A program made the position numbers and the translations under genes. Under the pieces are notes generated by a model. That model searched no databases and was not told the DNA's origin. It saw only the letters and a program-made list of their open reading frames with translations. From Nonlabens marinus S1-08 (GTDB lineage: Bacteria; Bacteroidota; Bacteroidia; Flavobacteriales; Flavobacteriaceae), in assembly GCF_000831385.1 (NCBI RefSeq), contig NZ_AP014548.1, positions 1,054,001-1,118,000 of the forward strand: DNA of 64,000 nucleotides, in the 5' to 3' direction. The first letter of the stretch is position 1; each line of letters starts with the position of its first letter. This document shows, piece by piece, positions 1 through 7,973 of the stretch.

Positions 1-24
1 TCTTAACAAAACTAGATTAGAGTC

Positions 25-372
25 TTAGCGACCCTTGTCCTCTGTTGTTTTGATTAGGATGGATCTTGCGATAGCTAGTAACAAGGCAAAGATGAGTGCA
101 TACCATATGTTTTCTACTTCAAACCCACTCACGAGCCAGTCTGCCATCATTATGATAAATGCATTGATAAACAGTAAAAAGATGCCTAGGGTTAATACTG
201 TTATCGGCAAGGTCAATATGACTAGGATTGGTCTAACGATAAAATTAAGTACAGACAAAGCTAATGCTACCCATACTGCGGTTAAAAACCCATCTGTAGA
301 TACCCCTGGAAGTAGGTATGAGAGAAGGATTACTAAAATAGCCGTGAGTAAAAGATTGAGAAGAAATTTCAT
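25..372 (-). CDS. Phage-holin-family (YvlD-like, DUF superfamily IV) membrane protein
   Basis: A 115-residue, very hydrophobic protein with about four membrane segments and a short cytoplasmic tail ending in KTTEDKGR. The pattern LNFIVRPILVILTLPITVLTLG is typical of the small YvlD/phage-holin-IV membrane family, whose function is not established. The start is placed at the ATG (cat at 370-372, MKFLLNLLL); an in-frame TTG lies 45 bases further upstream but adds only a non-conserved tail. It stands alone on the minus strand at the window edge. Family call is by residue pattern; no role is inferred. Confidence 0.75.
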   Translation of the reverse strand: MKFLLNLLLTAILVILLSYLLPGVSTDGFLTAVWVALALSVLNFIVRPILVILTLPITVLTLGIFLLFINAFIIMMADWLVSGFEVENIWYALIFALLLAIARSILIKTTEDKGR

Positions 373-457
373 AGGTCGTTCAGTTTTGCCCAAAAATAAA
401 ACATCCGCCAGGATCAAAGTCTTAGCGGATGCTTAATAAATTAGATTATTTGATGTG

Positions 458-1987
458 CTATAAGCCGTTACTAGGTTGTACAGACTTGTATTGTCCTATG
501 TTAACTGATGGGACATTAGAGTTGTACGTGCTATTGATAGCGTTCAAAATAGTGTTTGCAGTAAATGCATAACCTCTAGGTGTAGGATGAACTCCATCAA
601 GAGAGAATGCACCTCCAGAAGCATACGTGCTGGTAAGTACTCCTCCGTTGAAAGATACTCCTGTATCAGCTACAGTTCTCAATGCTGCTTGAGCATCTAC
701 TAAAGCTAACCCATTTGCTGCTGCTAGAGCTGCAATAGTCGCGTTGTAAGAATCTTGAGCCGCTTTTACACGAGCTTGTTCTCTTACAGTTAAAACATTT
801 GCATTTGCTAATGGTACCGCAACACCTCTAACCGATGTAGGGTCATTAGGGTTTGCAAGGGTACCTAGAATAGAAGCTGTAGGGAACGTGATTAAATCTT
901 GAGCCGTAGCTTGACGCAGCTTAGGTAACATTTGAGATGGGTTTGCCGGATTAGGTAAAGCGGTAAGGTCATCATCAAGAATTACCACGGCATTTTGACC
1001 AGCAGCAAAATTGATTCTTCTTGCGGCAGCTTCTTCAGTAGAAAGTAACGGCGTTTGACCATAACCAGCTATAGCTGCATTATAATTTGCATAACTCTGG
1101 TTCACAAAAGCGGCCGTAGGCGCATCTAATGGGATGGCGTTAAAAGGTACCGTTGTAAAGAAAGGAATTGAAGTCACATCTGGTATGTTTATTAAAGCAC
1201 CCTTAGCTCCATTAGCAGTCAACGCGGTCACGTATCCTGAATAAACACTAGCAAATACATTTGCGTTAGTGATGTCATTACCTCCATAAACAGCAGGATT
1301 AAGATTTTCCGGTGCATTAGACGCATTCCGGTTTACACCTGATCCTCCAGAAGTTGCATAACTTAAGATATCATTATTACCTATCCACAACGTAAAGAAA
1401 GTCCCATTTGCAGCTGCAGCATCACCAATAACGGTTGCATTCTCATCACTTGCAAAACGCGCATAATAAGGGTTTGCTCTACCTGTAGCTACTCCAGCAA
1501 CTGAGCCATAGCCAGCAGCTCCCAGGTGAAAACTTTTAGCCCCAGGTACACCGAAGTTATTTAAGGGTCCAGTAAATTTATTGGTTACTTCAGTAGTAGG
1601 GGTCCCATTAAGTACAATTGGTCCTGCTGGAATTCCACCATTCGCAGCAAGTACAAACCTGTTTTGAGTGATTTGAGTTCCATTGAGCAATAGACCACCT
1701 AAGTTATCATTTACTAAAGGTTGATTGAAAACTCCACCACCTACAAGCTCAAATTGTTGGGCCATGATGTTAGGGAAAGAATTTTGCTGCCCTTCTACAT
1801 ATAAAGCGGCATCTGCAAATCCTGAGGTTAATGAATTACCTACAGCTACATACTTAGAGAAATCAGCCTCTCCAGCAGTATACACATCTCCATTTTCAAC
1901 AGAGTCTTCAAACTCATTTTCACAGCTCACAAATACAGCGGCAGCTGCAAAAAGAGCTAGATATTTAAAATTGTTTTTCATTTTCAT
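458..1987 (-). CDS. SGNH/GDSL-type hydrolase lipoprotein
   Basis: A 509-residue lipoprotein: a hydrophobic signal ends in FVSC (Cys about 22), followed by acidic residues ENEFED, as in surface-exported lipoproteins of Bacteroidota. SGNH blocks are visible: GNSLTSG near residue 50 (block I, nucleophile Ser), LWIGNNDILSY in the middle (block III GxND), and DGVHPTPRGYA near the C-terminus (block V, Asp and His). This fits an esterase or lipase acting outside the outer membrane. It lies 4 bases downstream of a FadL-type channel gene on the same strand, a pairing that suggests hydrolysis of a lipid or ester followed by uptake of the product. Substrate unknown. Confidence 0.82.
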   Translation of the reverse strand: MKMKNNFKYLALFAAAAVFVSCENEFEDSVENGDVYTAGEADFSKYVAVGNSLTSGFADAALYVEGQQNSFPNIMAQQFELVGGGVFNQPLVNDNLGGLLLNGTQITQNRFVLAANGGIPAGPIVLNGTPTTEVTNKFTGPLNNFGVPGAKSFHLGAAGYGSVAGVATGRANPYYARFASDENATVIGDAAAANGTFFTLWIGNNDILSYATSGGSGVNRNASNAPENLNPAVYGGNDITNANVFASVYSGYVTALTANGAKGALINIPDVTSIPFFTTVPFNAIPLDAPTAAFVNQSYANYNAAIAGYGQTPLLSTEEAAARRINFAAGQNAVVILDDDLTALPNPANPSQMLPKLRQATAQDLITFPTASILGTLANPNDPTSVRGVAVPLANANVLTVREQARVKAAQDSYNATIAALAAANGLALVDAQAALRTVADTGVSFNGGVLTSTYASGGAFSLDGVHPTPRGYAFTANTILNAINSTYNSNVPSVNIGQYKSVQPSNGL

Positions 1988-1991
1988 TTTT

Positions 1992-3239
1992 TTACATGCT
2001 ATAAGTGATACCGATTCCAGGAATCAGTGCTCTCGATTTATATGTCCCGCGGAATGGCGCTGGTGCCGCACCTGGGTCTGAATAGAAGTCATAAGACTCT
2101 GTAATTTCCTTAAATCTCAAATAAAGGAAAGAGGCATCAATGGCAAATCTTGGCGAGAACGCATAAGAGAAGCCGAACGTATAGCCATTAGAATCATTAC
2201 GTGGAGTCTCTGGAGCAAAAAATCCAGATTGTACTGGAGACTCGTCAAAGTAATATCCAGCACGCAGTGTTAATGCGTCCGTTGCTAGGTATTGCACACC
2301 TAAACGGTAAGCAGAAGCATCTTTGTAATTTCTTGGATTGATAGATTCACTACCATCTGCAAACACGATATCTAAGTTTTCATACTCACTCCAGAAAGCA
2401 CGGTTGTAATCAAAGGCAAACAACCACTTTTCGGTAGTGTATGCAACACCTAAAGTAGCCTCAGCTGGTAAAGGAAGAGTAGCTGTGAACCCTTGAGTTC
2501 CATTTGCTGGAACTAATGGGCTGTTAGGGAAATTGCTAAATGTGGCCTCACCATCTTCACTCTCAATGTCTATTAAAGAACGGTAGTTAAACCCAATACT
2601 CAAGTTGTCAGTAGGTGTGAAAAGGATACCTGCATTCCAGCCGATACCAGTAACGCCACTATCGCTAATTGCCACGTTAGAACGGTTTCCTTGCTCATCA
2701 GTTAAAGAACGGGAAGCGTTTCTATTGAAATCAACGCCACCAATGGCGATCATAGCACCAACACCTAAACTTACGTTTTCAAAGATCTGGTAAGATAAAG
2801 TAGGTTGAATGTAGATAGCTTGAAGTTCGATCTCATTTACTAGGTGTGAACCTTCCCAGTCTGTAGGCCAGGTAACGTTACTACCATAAGGAGTGTAGAT
2901 CCCAAGACCTACTGCAAAGCTGTCGCTCACCGCATAACTGGCATAAGCATAGAACGGAGTTCCTACTGGACTATCAGTCTCAGCAAATGCTCCAGTATTT
3001 TCGTTTTGATAATTTACATCAGAAAATACACCGAATCCTCCAACGCTCACATTGAGCTTGTTCTCTAGGTGTACCAACCCAGCTGGATTGAAAAACAGCA
3101 CATCTGCACTGTTAACCACAGCAACACCAGTATGACCCATGGCCAACTGCTTGTTACTCTGTGTGCTGACACGATATCCACCAGCATAAGCTGCTGCTGA
3201 TATCAAACAAAGTACAGCGAAAACTTTTAATTTGTTCAT
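1992..3239 (-). CDS. OmpP1/FadL-family outer membrane transport protein
   Basis: A 415-residue beta-barrel protein with a signal peptide ending at AAAYA. The mature N-terminus GGYRVSTQSNKQLAMGHTG followed by FFNPAGLVHLE matches the FadL/TodX hatch region that occludes the pore. The C-terminus ends in an alternating strand, GIGITYSM. Known members carry long-chain fatty acids or aromatic hydrocarbons across the outer membrane. The start is the ATG at 3237-3239; a TTG two codons earlier is less likely. It is the first gene of a two-gene unit with the SGNH lipoprotein. A TAAATTTG element on the minus strand at 3278-3285 fits its promoter. Confidence 0.88.
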   Translation of the reverse strand: MNKLKVFAVLCLISAAAYAGGYRVSTQSNKQLAMGHTGVAVVNSADVLFFNPAGLVHLENKLNVSVGGFGVFSDVNYQNENTGAFAETDSPVGTPFYAYASYAVSDSFAVGLGIYTPYGSNVTWPTDWEGSHLVNEIELQAIYIQPTLSYQIFENVSLGVGAMIAIGGVDFNRNASRSLTDEQGNRSNVAISDSGVTGIGWNAGILFTPTDNLSIGFNYRSLIDIESEDGEATFSNFPNSPLVPANGTQGFTATLPLPAEATLGVAYTTEKWLFAFDYNRAFWSEYENLDIVFADGSESINPRNYKDASAYRLGVQYLATDALTLRAGYYFDESPVQSGFFAPETPRNDSNGYTFGFSYAFSPRFAIDASFLYLRFKEITESYDFYSDPGAAPAPFRGTYKSRALIPGIGITYSM

Positions 3240-3277
3240 ATTCAAACGTTTATATAATGAATTTAGTAAAGAGTGGT

Positions 3278-3308
3278 CAAATTTAATATTAAATTGATAT
3301 TACGCAAG
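3278..3308 (-). promoter_or_regulatory. Probable promoter of the fadL-like operon
   Basis: On the minus strand TAAATTTG (3278-3285) matches the flavobacterial -7 consensus TAnnTTTG. A CTTG lies 19 bases upstream, where the -33 TTTG is expected. It sits 39 bases before the FadL start codon. Pattern match only. Confidence 0.45.
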
Positions 3309-3341
3309 CGTTTTCGTAATCATTATGCTAGCATAATAAAT

Positions 3342-4106
3342 TTATTTTACGAATTCTTCAACTAGTTTGTTAAACTCCTCCGGTTTCTCTGCATGTAGCC
3401 AGTGTCCTGCATTGGGAATGGTGCGAAGTTCCGCTTTCGCGAAAGCGTAATCAATAGCAGGTTTATCAGCATCTAGAATGTATCCAGAATTGCCGCCACG
3501 TATGAATAAGGTCGGGATGGTAATAGGTTTATCGATAGCATCGTGCATACCTACATTAGACTGTGCTACGGCTAATGCTGGCAAATTGAACCGCCAGTCG
3601 TAGGTGTTTTTAGATTTTCTATAAAGGCTTTTTAATAAAAACTGGCGTGTACCGAAATCCTTGATTCCCTTTTCCAGGGACTCGTCCGCATCGCTCCGAG
3701 ATTTCAAGTTTTCTAGATTCACCGCCTGTAGGGCGTGGATGATATCGCTGTGATGTGGCGGGTACGCTTTTGGAGCAATGTCTGCGATAATCAGCTTATC
3801 GATAAGCTCTGGAAACAAAACGGCACAGCGCATAGCCACCTTTCCACCCATACTGTGCCCTAATAGTATGATGTTGTCTAGTTGATGCTCTTCGCAATAA
3901 TCTTTGACATCTTGAGCCATCTGATTGTAGTCAAATCCATCGGAATGAAAACTACGTCCATGGTTGCGTTGATCTAACAAGTGGACTTGAAACCCATCCT
4001 CGCTCCATTGGGTTCCTAAGGTTTTCCAGTTGTCTGCCATTCCTAAAAACCCATGGAGGATAACGAAGGGTTGTCCTTCTCCTAAAATGATACTGTGAAG
4101 AATCAT
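3342..4106 (-). CDS. Alpha/beta-hydrolase (YbfF-like esterase)
   Basis: A 254-residue cytoplasmic alpha/beta hydrolase. It shows the oxyanion motif [10 protein letters not shown] near residue 18, the nucleophile elbow GHSMGG around residue 82, and the catalytic His in [14 protein letters not shown] near the C-terminus. DQRNHGRS is typical of the YbfF esterase group. The start ATG overlaps the pdxJ stop by 4 bases, so the two are translationally coupled. A copy of the 16-bp palindrome lies inside the gene and encodes AFAKA (about residues 221-225), just before the catalytic-His strand. Natural substrate not predictable. Confidence 0.85.
   Translation of the reverse strand: MILHSIILGEGQPFVILHGFLGMADNWKTLGTQWSEDGFQVHLLDQRNHGRSFHSDGFDYNQMAQDVKDYCEEHQLDNIILLGHSMGGKVAMRCAVLFPELIDKLIIADIAPKAYPPHHSDIIHALQAVNLENLKSRSDADESLEKGIKDFGTRQFLLKSLYRKSKNTYDWRFNLPALAVAQSNVGMHDAIDKPITIPTLFIRGGNSGYILDADKPAIDYAFAKAELRTIPNAGHWLHAEKPEEFNKLVEEFVK
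3432..3447. repeat. 16-bp palindrome CGCTTTCGCGAAAGCG, copy 1
   Basis: Exact copy inside the alpha/beta-hydrolase gene, read as AFAKA. Confidence 0.97.
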
Positions 4107-4816
4107 GACAAGCGGTGTTTGTACATATTAACCACATTTTCTAAGCCTAAATAGAGGCTTTCTGCAATTAAAGCATGCCCTATGCTTACTTCTTTTAGGT
4201 CTGTTAGTTTCTCGTTGAAGTATTGAATGTTTTCTAGGGAAAGATCATGGCCAGCGTTTATGCCCAGATCTAATTCCGTCGCTTTATGAGCTGCCTTTAT
4301 ATAAGGAGCAATTGCTTTCTCTTTATTATCCGTGTATTGTCTGGCATAATCTTCCGTATACAACTCTATCCGGTCCACGCCTGTTGCTGCAGCGCCTGTA
4401 ATCATAGCTTCTACTGGATCTACAAAGATGCTGGTACGTATACCTTGATTTTTAAAATGGGCTACTATTTCTTTCAGGTAATCGGCGTGCTTGATCGTGT
4501 CCCAGCCGGCATTGGAAGTAATGGCATCAGGAGCATCTGGAACCAGCGTGACTTGTGCCGGCTTGACTTCATCGACTAGAGCAATAAAGCTATCTATAGG
4601 ATTACCTTCAATATTCAGCTCTGTAGTCACTATTTTTTTTAGGTCGCGTGCATCTTGATATTTGATGTGACGCTCATCTGGACGTGGGTGAATGGTAATT
4701 CCTTGGGCGCCAAAACGCTCTAAATCCATAGCAACTTTTAATAGATCTGGAACATTTCCTCCACGAGAGTTGCGCAATGTGGCAATCTTATTGATGTTTA
4801 CGCTTAGAATAGCCAT
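4103..4816 (-). CDS. pdxJ: Pyridoxine 5'-phosphate synthase
   Basis: A 237-residue TIM-barrel enzyme that condenses 1-deoxy-D-xylulose 5-phosphate with 3-amino-2-oxopropyl phosphate to make pyridoxine 5'-phosphate, the last ring-closing step of DXP-dependent vitamin B6 synthesis. Hallmarks: [17 protein letters not shown] at the N-terminus, [18 protein letters not shown], and [12 protein letters not shown] near the C-terminus. The ATG at 4814-4816 gives the usual family N-terminus; an in-frame TTG 21 bases upstream is less likely. The DXP supply enzyme Dxs is encoded elsewhere in the window (46.7 kb). The 3' end overlaps the downstream esterase. Confidence 0.95.
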   Translation of the reverse strand: MAILSVNINKIATLRNSRGGNVPDLLKVAMDLERFGAQGITIHPRPDERHIKYQDARDLKKIVTTELNIEGNPIDSFIALVDEVKPAQVTLVPDAPDAITSNAGWDTIKHADYLKEIVAHFKNQGIRTSIFVDPVEAMITGAAATGVDRIELYTEDYARQYTDNKEKAIAPYIKAAHKATELDLGINAGHDLSLENIQYFNEKLTDLKEVSIGHALIAESLYLGLENVVNMYKHRLS

Positions 4817-4907
4817 AGGGTTTGTTTGAGTAACCAAAAATACAAACTAAGGCTTCAAGCTATAAGTAGAGAATTGATTAATTTGCAGGAAAAGTAAGTA
4901 AGTAAGG

Positions 4908-5564
4908 ATGGATATCAGAGAGTACATCATCAATGACGTAGAACCACTGGAGTTAAAGGACAGCGTGCAGCATGCTAAGAAGATATTCCAGCAGCTCACC
5001 TTTTCTCACATGCCGGTAATGGATGGGGAACTGTATGTAGGTTGCGTGTCTGAAACTGATGCGCACTGTTTTGAAGCCGGTCAAAGTTTGACTGATGTGA
5101 AGTATGCCTTTGATGTATTTATGGTCAGAGAAGACACGCACTGGCTAGACGTGCTGGAAGCTTTTGCGCAGCACAACTCAAACGTGATGCCCGTACTGGA
5201 TGAGAAAAATAAGTACTTGGGATATTATGAGCTTAAGGACATCATGCAGCACTTCAGTGATTCTCCTTTTTTATATGAATCAGGGGCAGTGATTGTTATT
5301 GAAAAAGGATCCACGGATTATAGTTTTAGTGAAATTGCACAAATCGTGGAGTCTAACGATTCTAAAATCTTTGGGTTTTTTGTAAGTAATTACAGAGATC
5401 ATATTAGTGAAATTACCTTGAAGATAAGTCCGGCAAATGTTAATGCGGTACTGCAAACCTTCAGAAGGTATAGTTATGATGTTGTAAGCGCTGCAGAGGA
5501 TGATTCTTATTTAGACGCCCTTAAAGAACGATCTGACTATCTAGATAAATATTTGAATATTTAA
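4908..5564 (+). CDS. CBS-domain protein (AcuB-like)
   Basis: A 218-residue soluble protein with two CBS-like halves in the first 120 residues (SHMPVMDGELYVGCVSE and NVMPVLDEKNKYLGYYELKDI), followed by a C-terminal region resembling an ACT-type fold. CBS pairs bind adenosyl nucleotides and usually sense energy or NAD(P) state. The stop codon overlaps the nadK start by one base (TAATG), so it is co-translated with NAD kinase. A role linked to nucleotide sensing is attractive but is inference from position. Divergent from pdxJ. Confidence 0.8.
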   Translation: MDIREYIINDVEPLELKDSVQHAKKIFQQLTFSHMPVMDGELYVGCVSETDAHCFEAGQSLTDVKYAFDVFMVREDTHWLDVLEAFAQHNSNVMPVLDEKNKYLGYYELKDIMQHFSDSPFLYESGAVIVIEKGSTDYSFSEIAQIVESNDSKIFGFFVSNYRDHISEITLKISPANVNAVLQTFRRYSYDVVSAAEDDSYLDALKERSDYLDKYLNI

Positions 5565-6439
5565 TGAAGAAAATTGCTATTTACGGGCAATACGTGCACG
5601 ATGATGCGCTTTCAACGGTGCAGTCTATTGTTGTGGCATTTGTCAAAGAATCTTGTCAGGTACTCATAGAGTCCGAGTTCTATGAGATGTTAGATGGAAT
5701 AGAGTTGCCAGAAAGCGTTGCGGTCTTTGAAAAACTAGATTTACACTTTGATATGCTGATCAGCATAGGAGGTGATGGGACCATTTTACGGGCGGTTGCT
5801 TACATAGGGAGGTTAGATATTCCTATTCTAGGAGTGAATACCGGCAGGCTAGGCTTTCTTGCAACTGTACAACAAGACGAAATTGACAAAGCTGTACAGC
5901 ACGTTATTAACGGCAGGTATACATTGACAAAGCGTACCTTGATTACGGCTACCTCAAACCATCCCAATAACCACCTGCCGCCTAATAACTTTGCACTAAA
6001 TGAGGTGACGGTAAGCCGTATGAATACGACCTCGATGATACAGATCGAAACGCATCTTAATGGTGAGTTGCTTACTTCCTACTGGGCAGATGGATTAATT
6101 ATTTCTACACCCACAGGCTCCACAGGGTATAGCCTGAGCTGTGGTGGTCCAGTGATTTCCCCAGACACAGATGCTTTTGTCGTCACACCTATTGCACCGC
6201 ACAACCTCAATGCAAGACCTTTAGTTATTCCAGATCACACCACCATTAAAGTTAAAATTATAGGAAGGGAAGAAGAGTTTCTTGCCTCCCTCGATAACCG
6301 TATCGCCTCTTACCCTAATGCTACTGAGATTACACTTAAAAAGGCTGATTTCACCATAGATTTGATCGAGCTACACGATCAAAGTTTTATTAAAACACTT
6401 CGTCATAAATTACTGTGGGGAGAAGATAAGCGCAACTAG
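5564..6439 (+). CDS. nadK: NAD kinase
   Basis: A 291-residue NAD kinase that phosphorylates NAD to NADP. The GGDGT motif sits at residues 69-73 with the flanking SIGGDGTILRAV. NEVTVSR, the second signature TPTGSTGYSLSCGGP, and NARPLVIPD follow in the expected order. Length is typical. It overlaps the CBS gene by one base and precedes the envelope-biogenesis block, an order common in flavobacteria. Confidence 0.96.
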   Translation: MKKIAIYGQYVHDDALSTVQSIVVAFVKESCQVLIESEFYEMLDGIELPESVAVFEKLDLHFDMLISIGGDGTILRAVAYIGRLDIPILGVNTGRLGFLATVQQDEIDKAVQHVINGRYTLTKRTLITATSNHPNNHLPPNNFALNEVTVSRMNTTSMIQIETHLNGELLTSYWADGLIISTPTGSTGYSLSCGGPVISPDTDAFVVTPIAPHNLNARPLVIPDHTTIKVKIIGREEEFLASLDNRIASYPNATEITLKKADFTIDLIELHDQSFIKTLRHKLLWGEDKRN

Positions 6440-6517
6440 ACAATAATTTGATATTTCAATTGTTCTATCAAGGGGCACAATGCTCCTTGTTTACTCATGC
6501 CGCCTAATGAGAATTGT

Positions 6518-6525
6518 TATATTTG
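6518..6525 (+). promoter_or_regulatory. -7 element (TATATTTG) before the DUF6089 gene
   Basis: TATATTTG matches TAnnTTTG, 17 bases before the ATG at 6543. It supports that start over an upstream in-frame ATG at 6480. A clear -33 TTTG at standard spacing is not seen. Confidence 0.45.
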
Positions 6526-6542
6526 CACGTTTTAAAAAATCC

Positions 6543-7232
6543 ATGCGATTCGTCCTTGCGTTTCTATTTTGTATTGTTTTCGCTTTCGCGAAAGCGCAAA
6601 CCTATGAATTAGGAGTGTGGGCTGGAGGGTCGAATGTCATAGGAGATGTGGGGAGTACTAATTATGTGAGTCCAAATGCCCTTGCGGTAGGTGGAATCTT
6701 TAAATGGAACCGAAGCAGCAGGCACAGCTTTAGAGCAACATTGATATATTCCCAATTAAGTGGAGATGATGCAAAGAGCGACGATAGATCTAGAGAATTG
6801 AGGGGATTGAGTTATGAGTATAATGCGCTAGAAGCATCTGTAGGTATTGAATATACTTTCTGGGATTGGGAATTGTATTCTGGACAGCAACAAATTACTC
6901 CTTATATGTATAGTGGGATTACCGCTTTGCGACATGGTTCAGAAGCGCTAAATAATAATGGTGAATTGGAGGAGTATGATAAAGACATCACGTTTGCGAT
7001 ACCATTTGTGTTAGGGGTTAAATCTAACCTTACTCAGCACCTGATTCTAGGAGCAGAAATAGGGGCAAGGTTCAGTTTTACGGACAATCTTGATGGGAGC
7101 AACCCTACGGGAGAGTTGGAAGATCGAGAAGACTTGAAATTTGGAAACAAGAGTAATAAAGATTGGTATGTATTTAGCGGGATAACTTTGACCTACACCT
7201 TTGGTCGCAAACCCTGTTATTGTAATTTTTAG
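6543..7232 (+). CDS. DUF6089-family outer membrane beta-barrel protein
   Basis: A 229-residue protein with a signal peptide ending FAFAKA|Q and a mature part of alternating beta strands (YELGVWAGGSNVIGDVGS; YNALEASVGIEYTFWDWE) ending in a strand plus KPCYCNF. This pattern and its place directly before uppS and bamA match the DUF6089 family of flavobacteria, of unknown function. The ATG at 6543 is chosen because the signal peptide begins there. The AKA of the predicted signal-peptidase site is encoded by a copy of the 16-bp palindrome (residues 14-18). A partner in outer-membrane assembly is inference from context only. Confidence 0.8.
   Translation: MRFVLAFLFCIVFAFAKAQTYELGVWAGGSNVIGDVGSTNYVSPNALAVGGIFKWNRSSRHSFRATLIYSQLSGDDAKSDDRSRELRGLSYEYNALEASVGIEYTFWDWELYSGQQQITPYMYSGITALRHGSEALNNNGELEEYDKDITFAIPFVLGVKSNLTQHLILGAEIGARFSFTDNLDGSNPTGELEDREDLKFGNKSNKDWYVFSGITLTYTFGRKPCYCNF
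6581..6596. repeat. 16-bp palindrome, copy 2
   Basis: Exact copy in the DUF6089 gene; read as AFAKA at the signal-peptide cleavage region. Confidence 0.97.
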
Positions 7233-7234
7233 AA

Positions 7235-7969
7235 ATGGAAGAAACTCTACTTGACCCTGCAAAACTGCCACAACACATTGCTGTCATCATGGACGGGAAT
7301 GGTCGTTGGGCAAAAAATCAAGGATTGATGCGAGTGCGAGGTCATGAAAAAGGGACAAGAGCAGTAAGTCAAACCGTAGAGACCTGTGCTGAATTAGGTA
7401 TAAAATACCTGACATTATATGCTTTTAGTACAGAGAATTGGAAGCGGCCTAAGCTCGAGGTGGACACGCTTATGAAGATATTGGTATCCAGTTTGCGCAA
7501 GGAATTACCTACCTTAAAAAAACATGGAATTTCCTTGAAAGCAGTGGGTTCTCTGCACCTATTACCCCAAAAGGCGCAACGAGAATTAAATGAAGTTATT
7601 GAGTTGACTAAGGACAATGATAAGATGGATTTAACCTTAGCACTTAGCTACGGTTCCCGCGAGGAACTCACAAACGCGGTTAAACTAATAGCGCAAGAAG
7701 TGGTCACAGGTGATCTAGAACTAGAAGATATTCAAGAAGCCACCATTAACAACCACCTATTTACCAAAGATATGCCAGATGTTGATCTTTTGATCCGTAC
7801 CAGCGGTGAGCATAGAATCAGCAATTTTTTGTTGTGGCAAATCGCTTATGCAGAATTATATTTTACAGAAGTGCTGTGGCCAGACTTCCGAAAGGAAGAT
7901 TTCCTGGAAGCATTAAAGAACTATCAGGATCGCGAAAGGCGATTTGGTAAAACGAGTGAACAATTATAA
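7235..7969 (+). CDS. uppS: Isoprenyl (undecaprenyl) diphosphate synthase
   Basis: A 244-residue cis-prenyltransferase that builds undecaprenyl diphosphate, the lipid carrier for peptidoglycan and O-antigen. The catalytic Asp is D20 in HIAVIMDGNGRWA. TLYAFSTENWKRP and the C-terminal RTSGEHRISNFLLWQIAYAE signature are present. In the last, SGEHRISNF has His where many homologues show Leu (SGExRxSNF), a common family variant. It lies 2 bases after the DUF6089 gene and 4 bases before bamA. Confidence 0.95.
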   Translation: MEETLLDPAKLPQHIAVIMDGNGRWAKNQGLMRVRGHEKGTRAVSQTVETCAELGIKYLTLYAFSTENWKRPKLEVDTLMKILVSSLRKELPTLKKHGISLKAVGSLHLLPQKAQRELNEVIELTKDNDKMDLTLALSYGSREELTNAVKLIAQEVVTGDLELEDIQEATINNHLFTKDMPDVDLLIRTSGEHRISNFLLWQIAYAELYFTEVLWPDFRKEDFLEALKNYQDRERRFGKTSEQL

Positions 7970-7973
7970 CGAG

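Noticed and set aside
25..372. Prophage remnant suggested by the holin-like gene
   Set aside because: The family is widespread in bacterial chromosomes, and no other phage gene is nearby.
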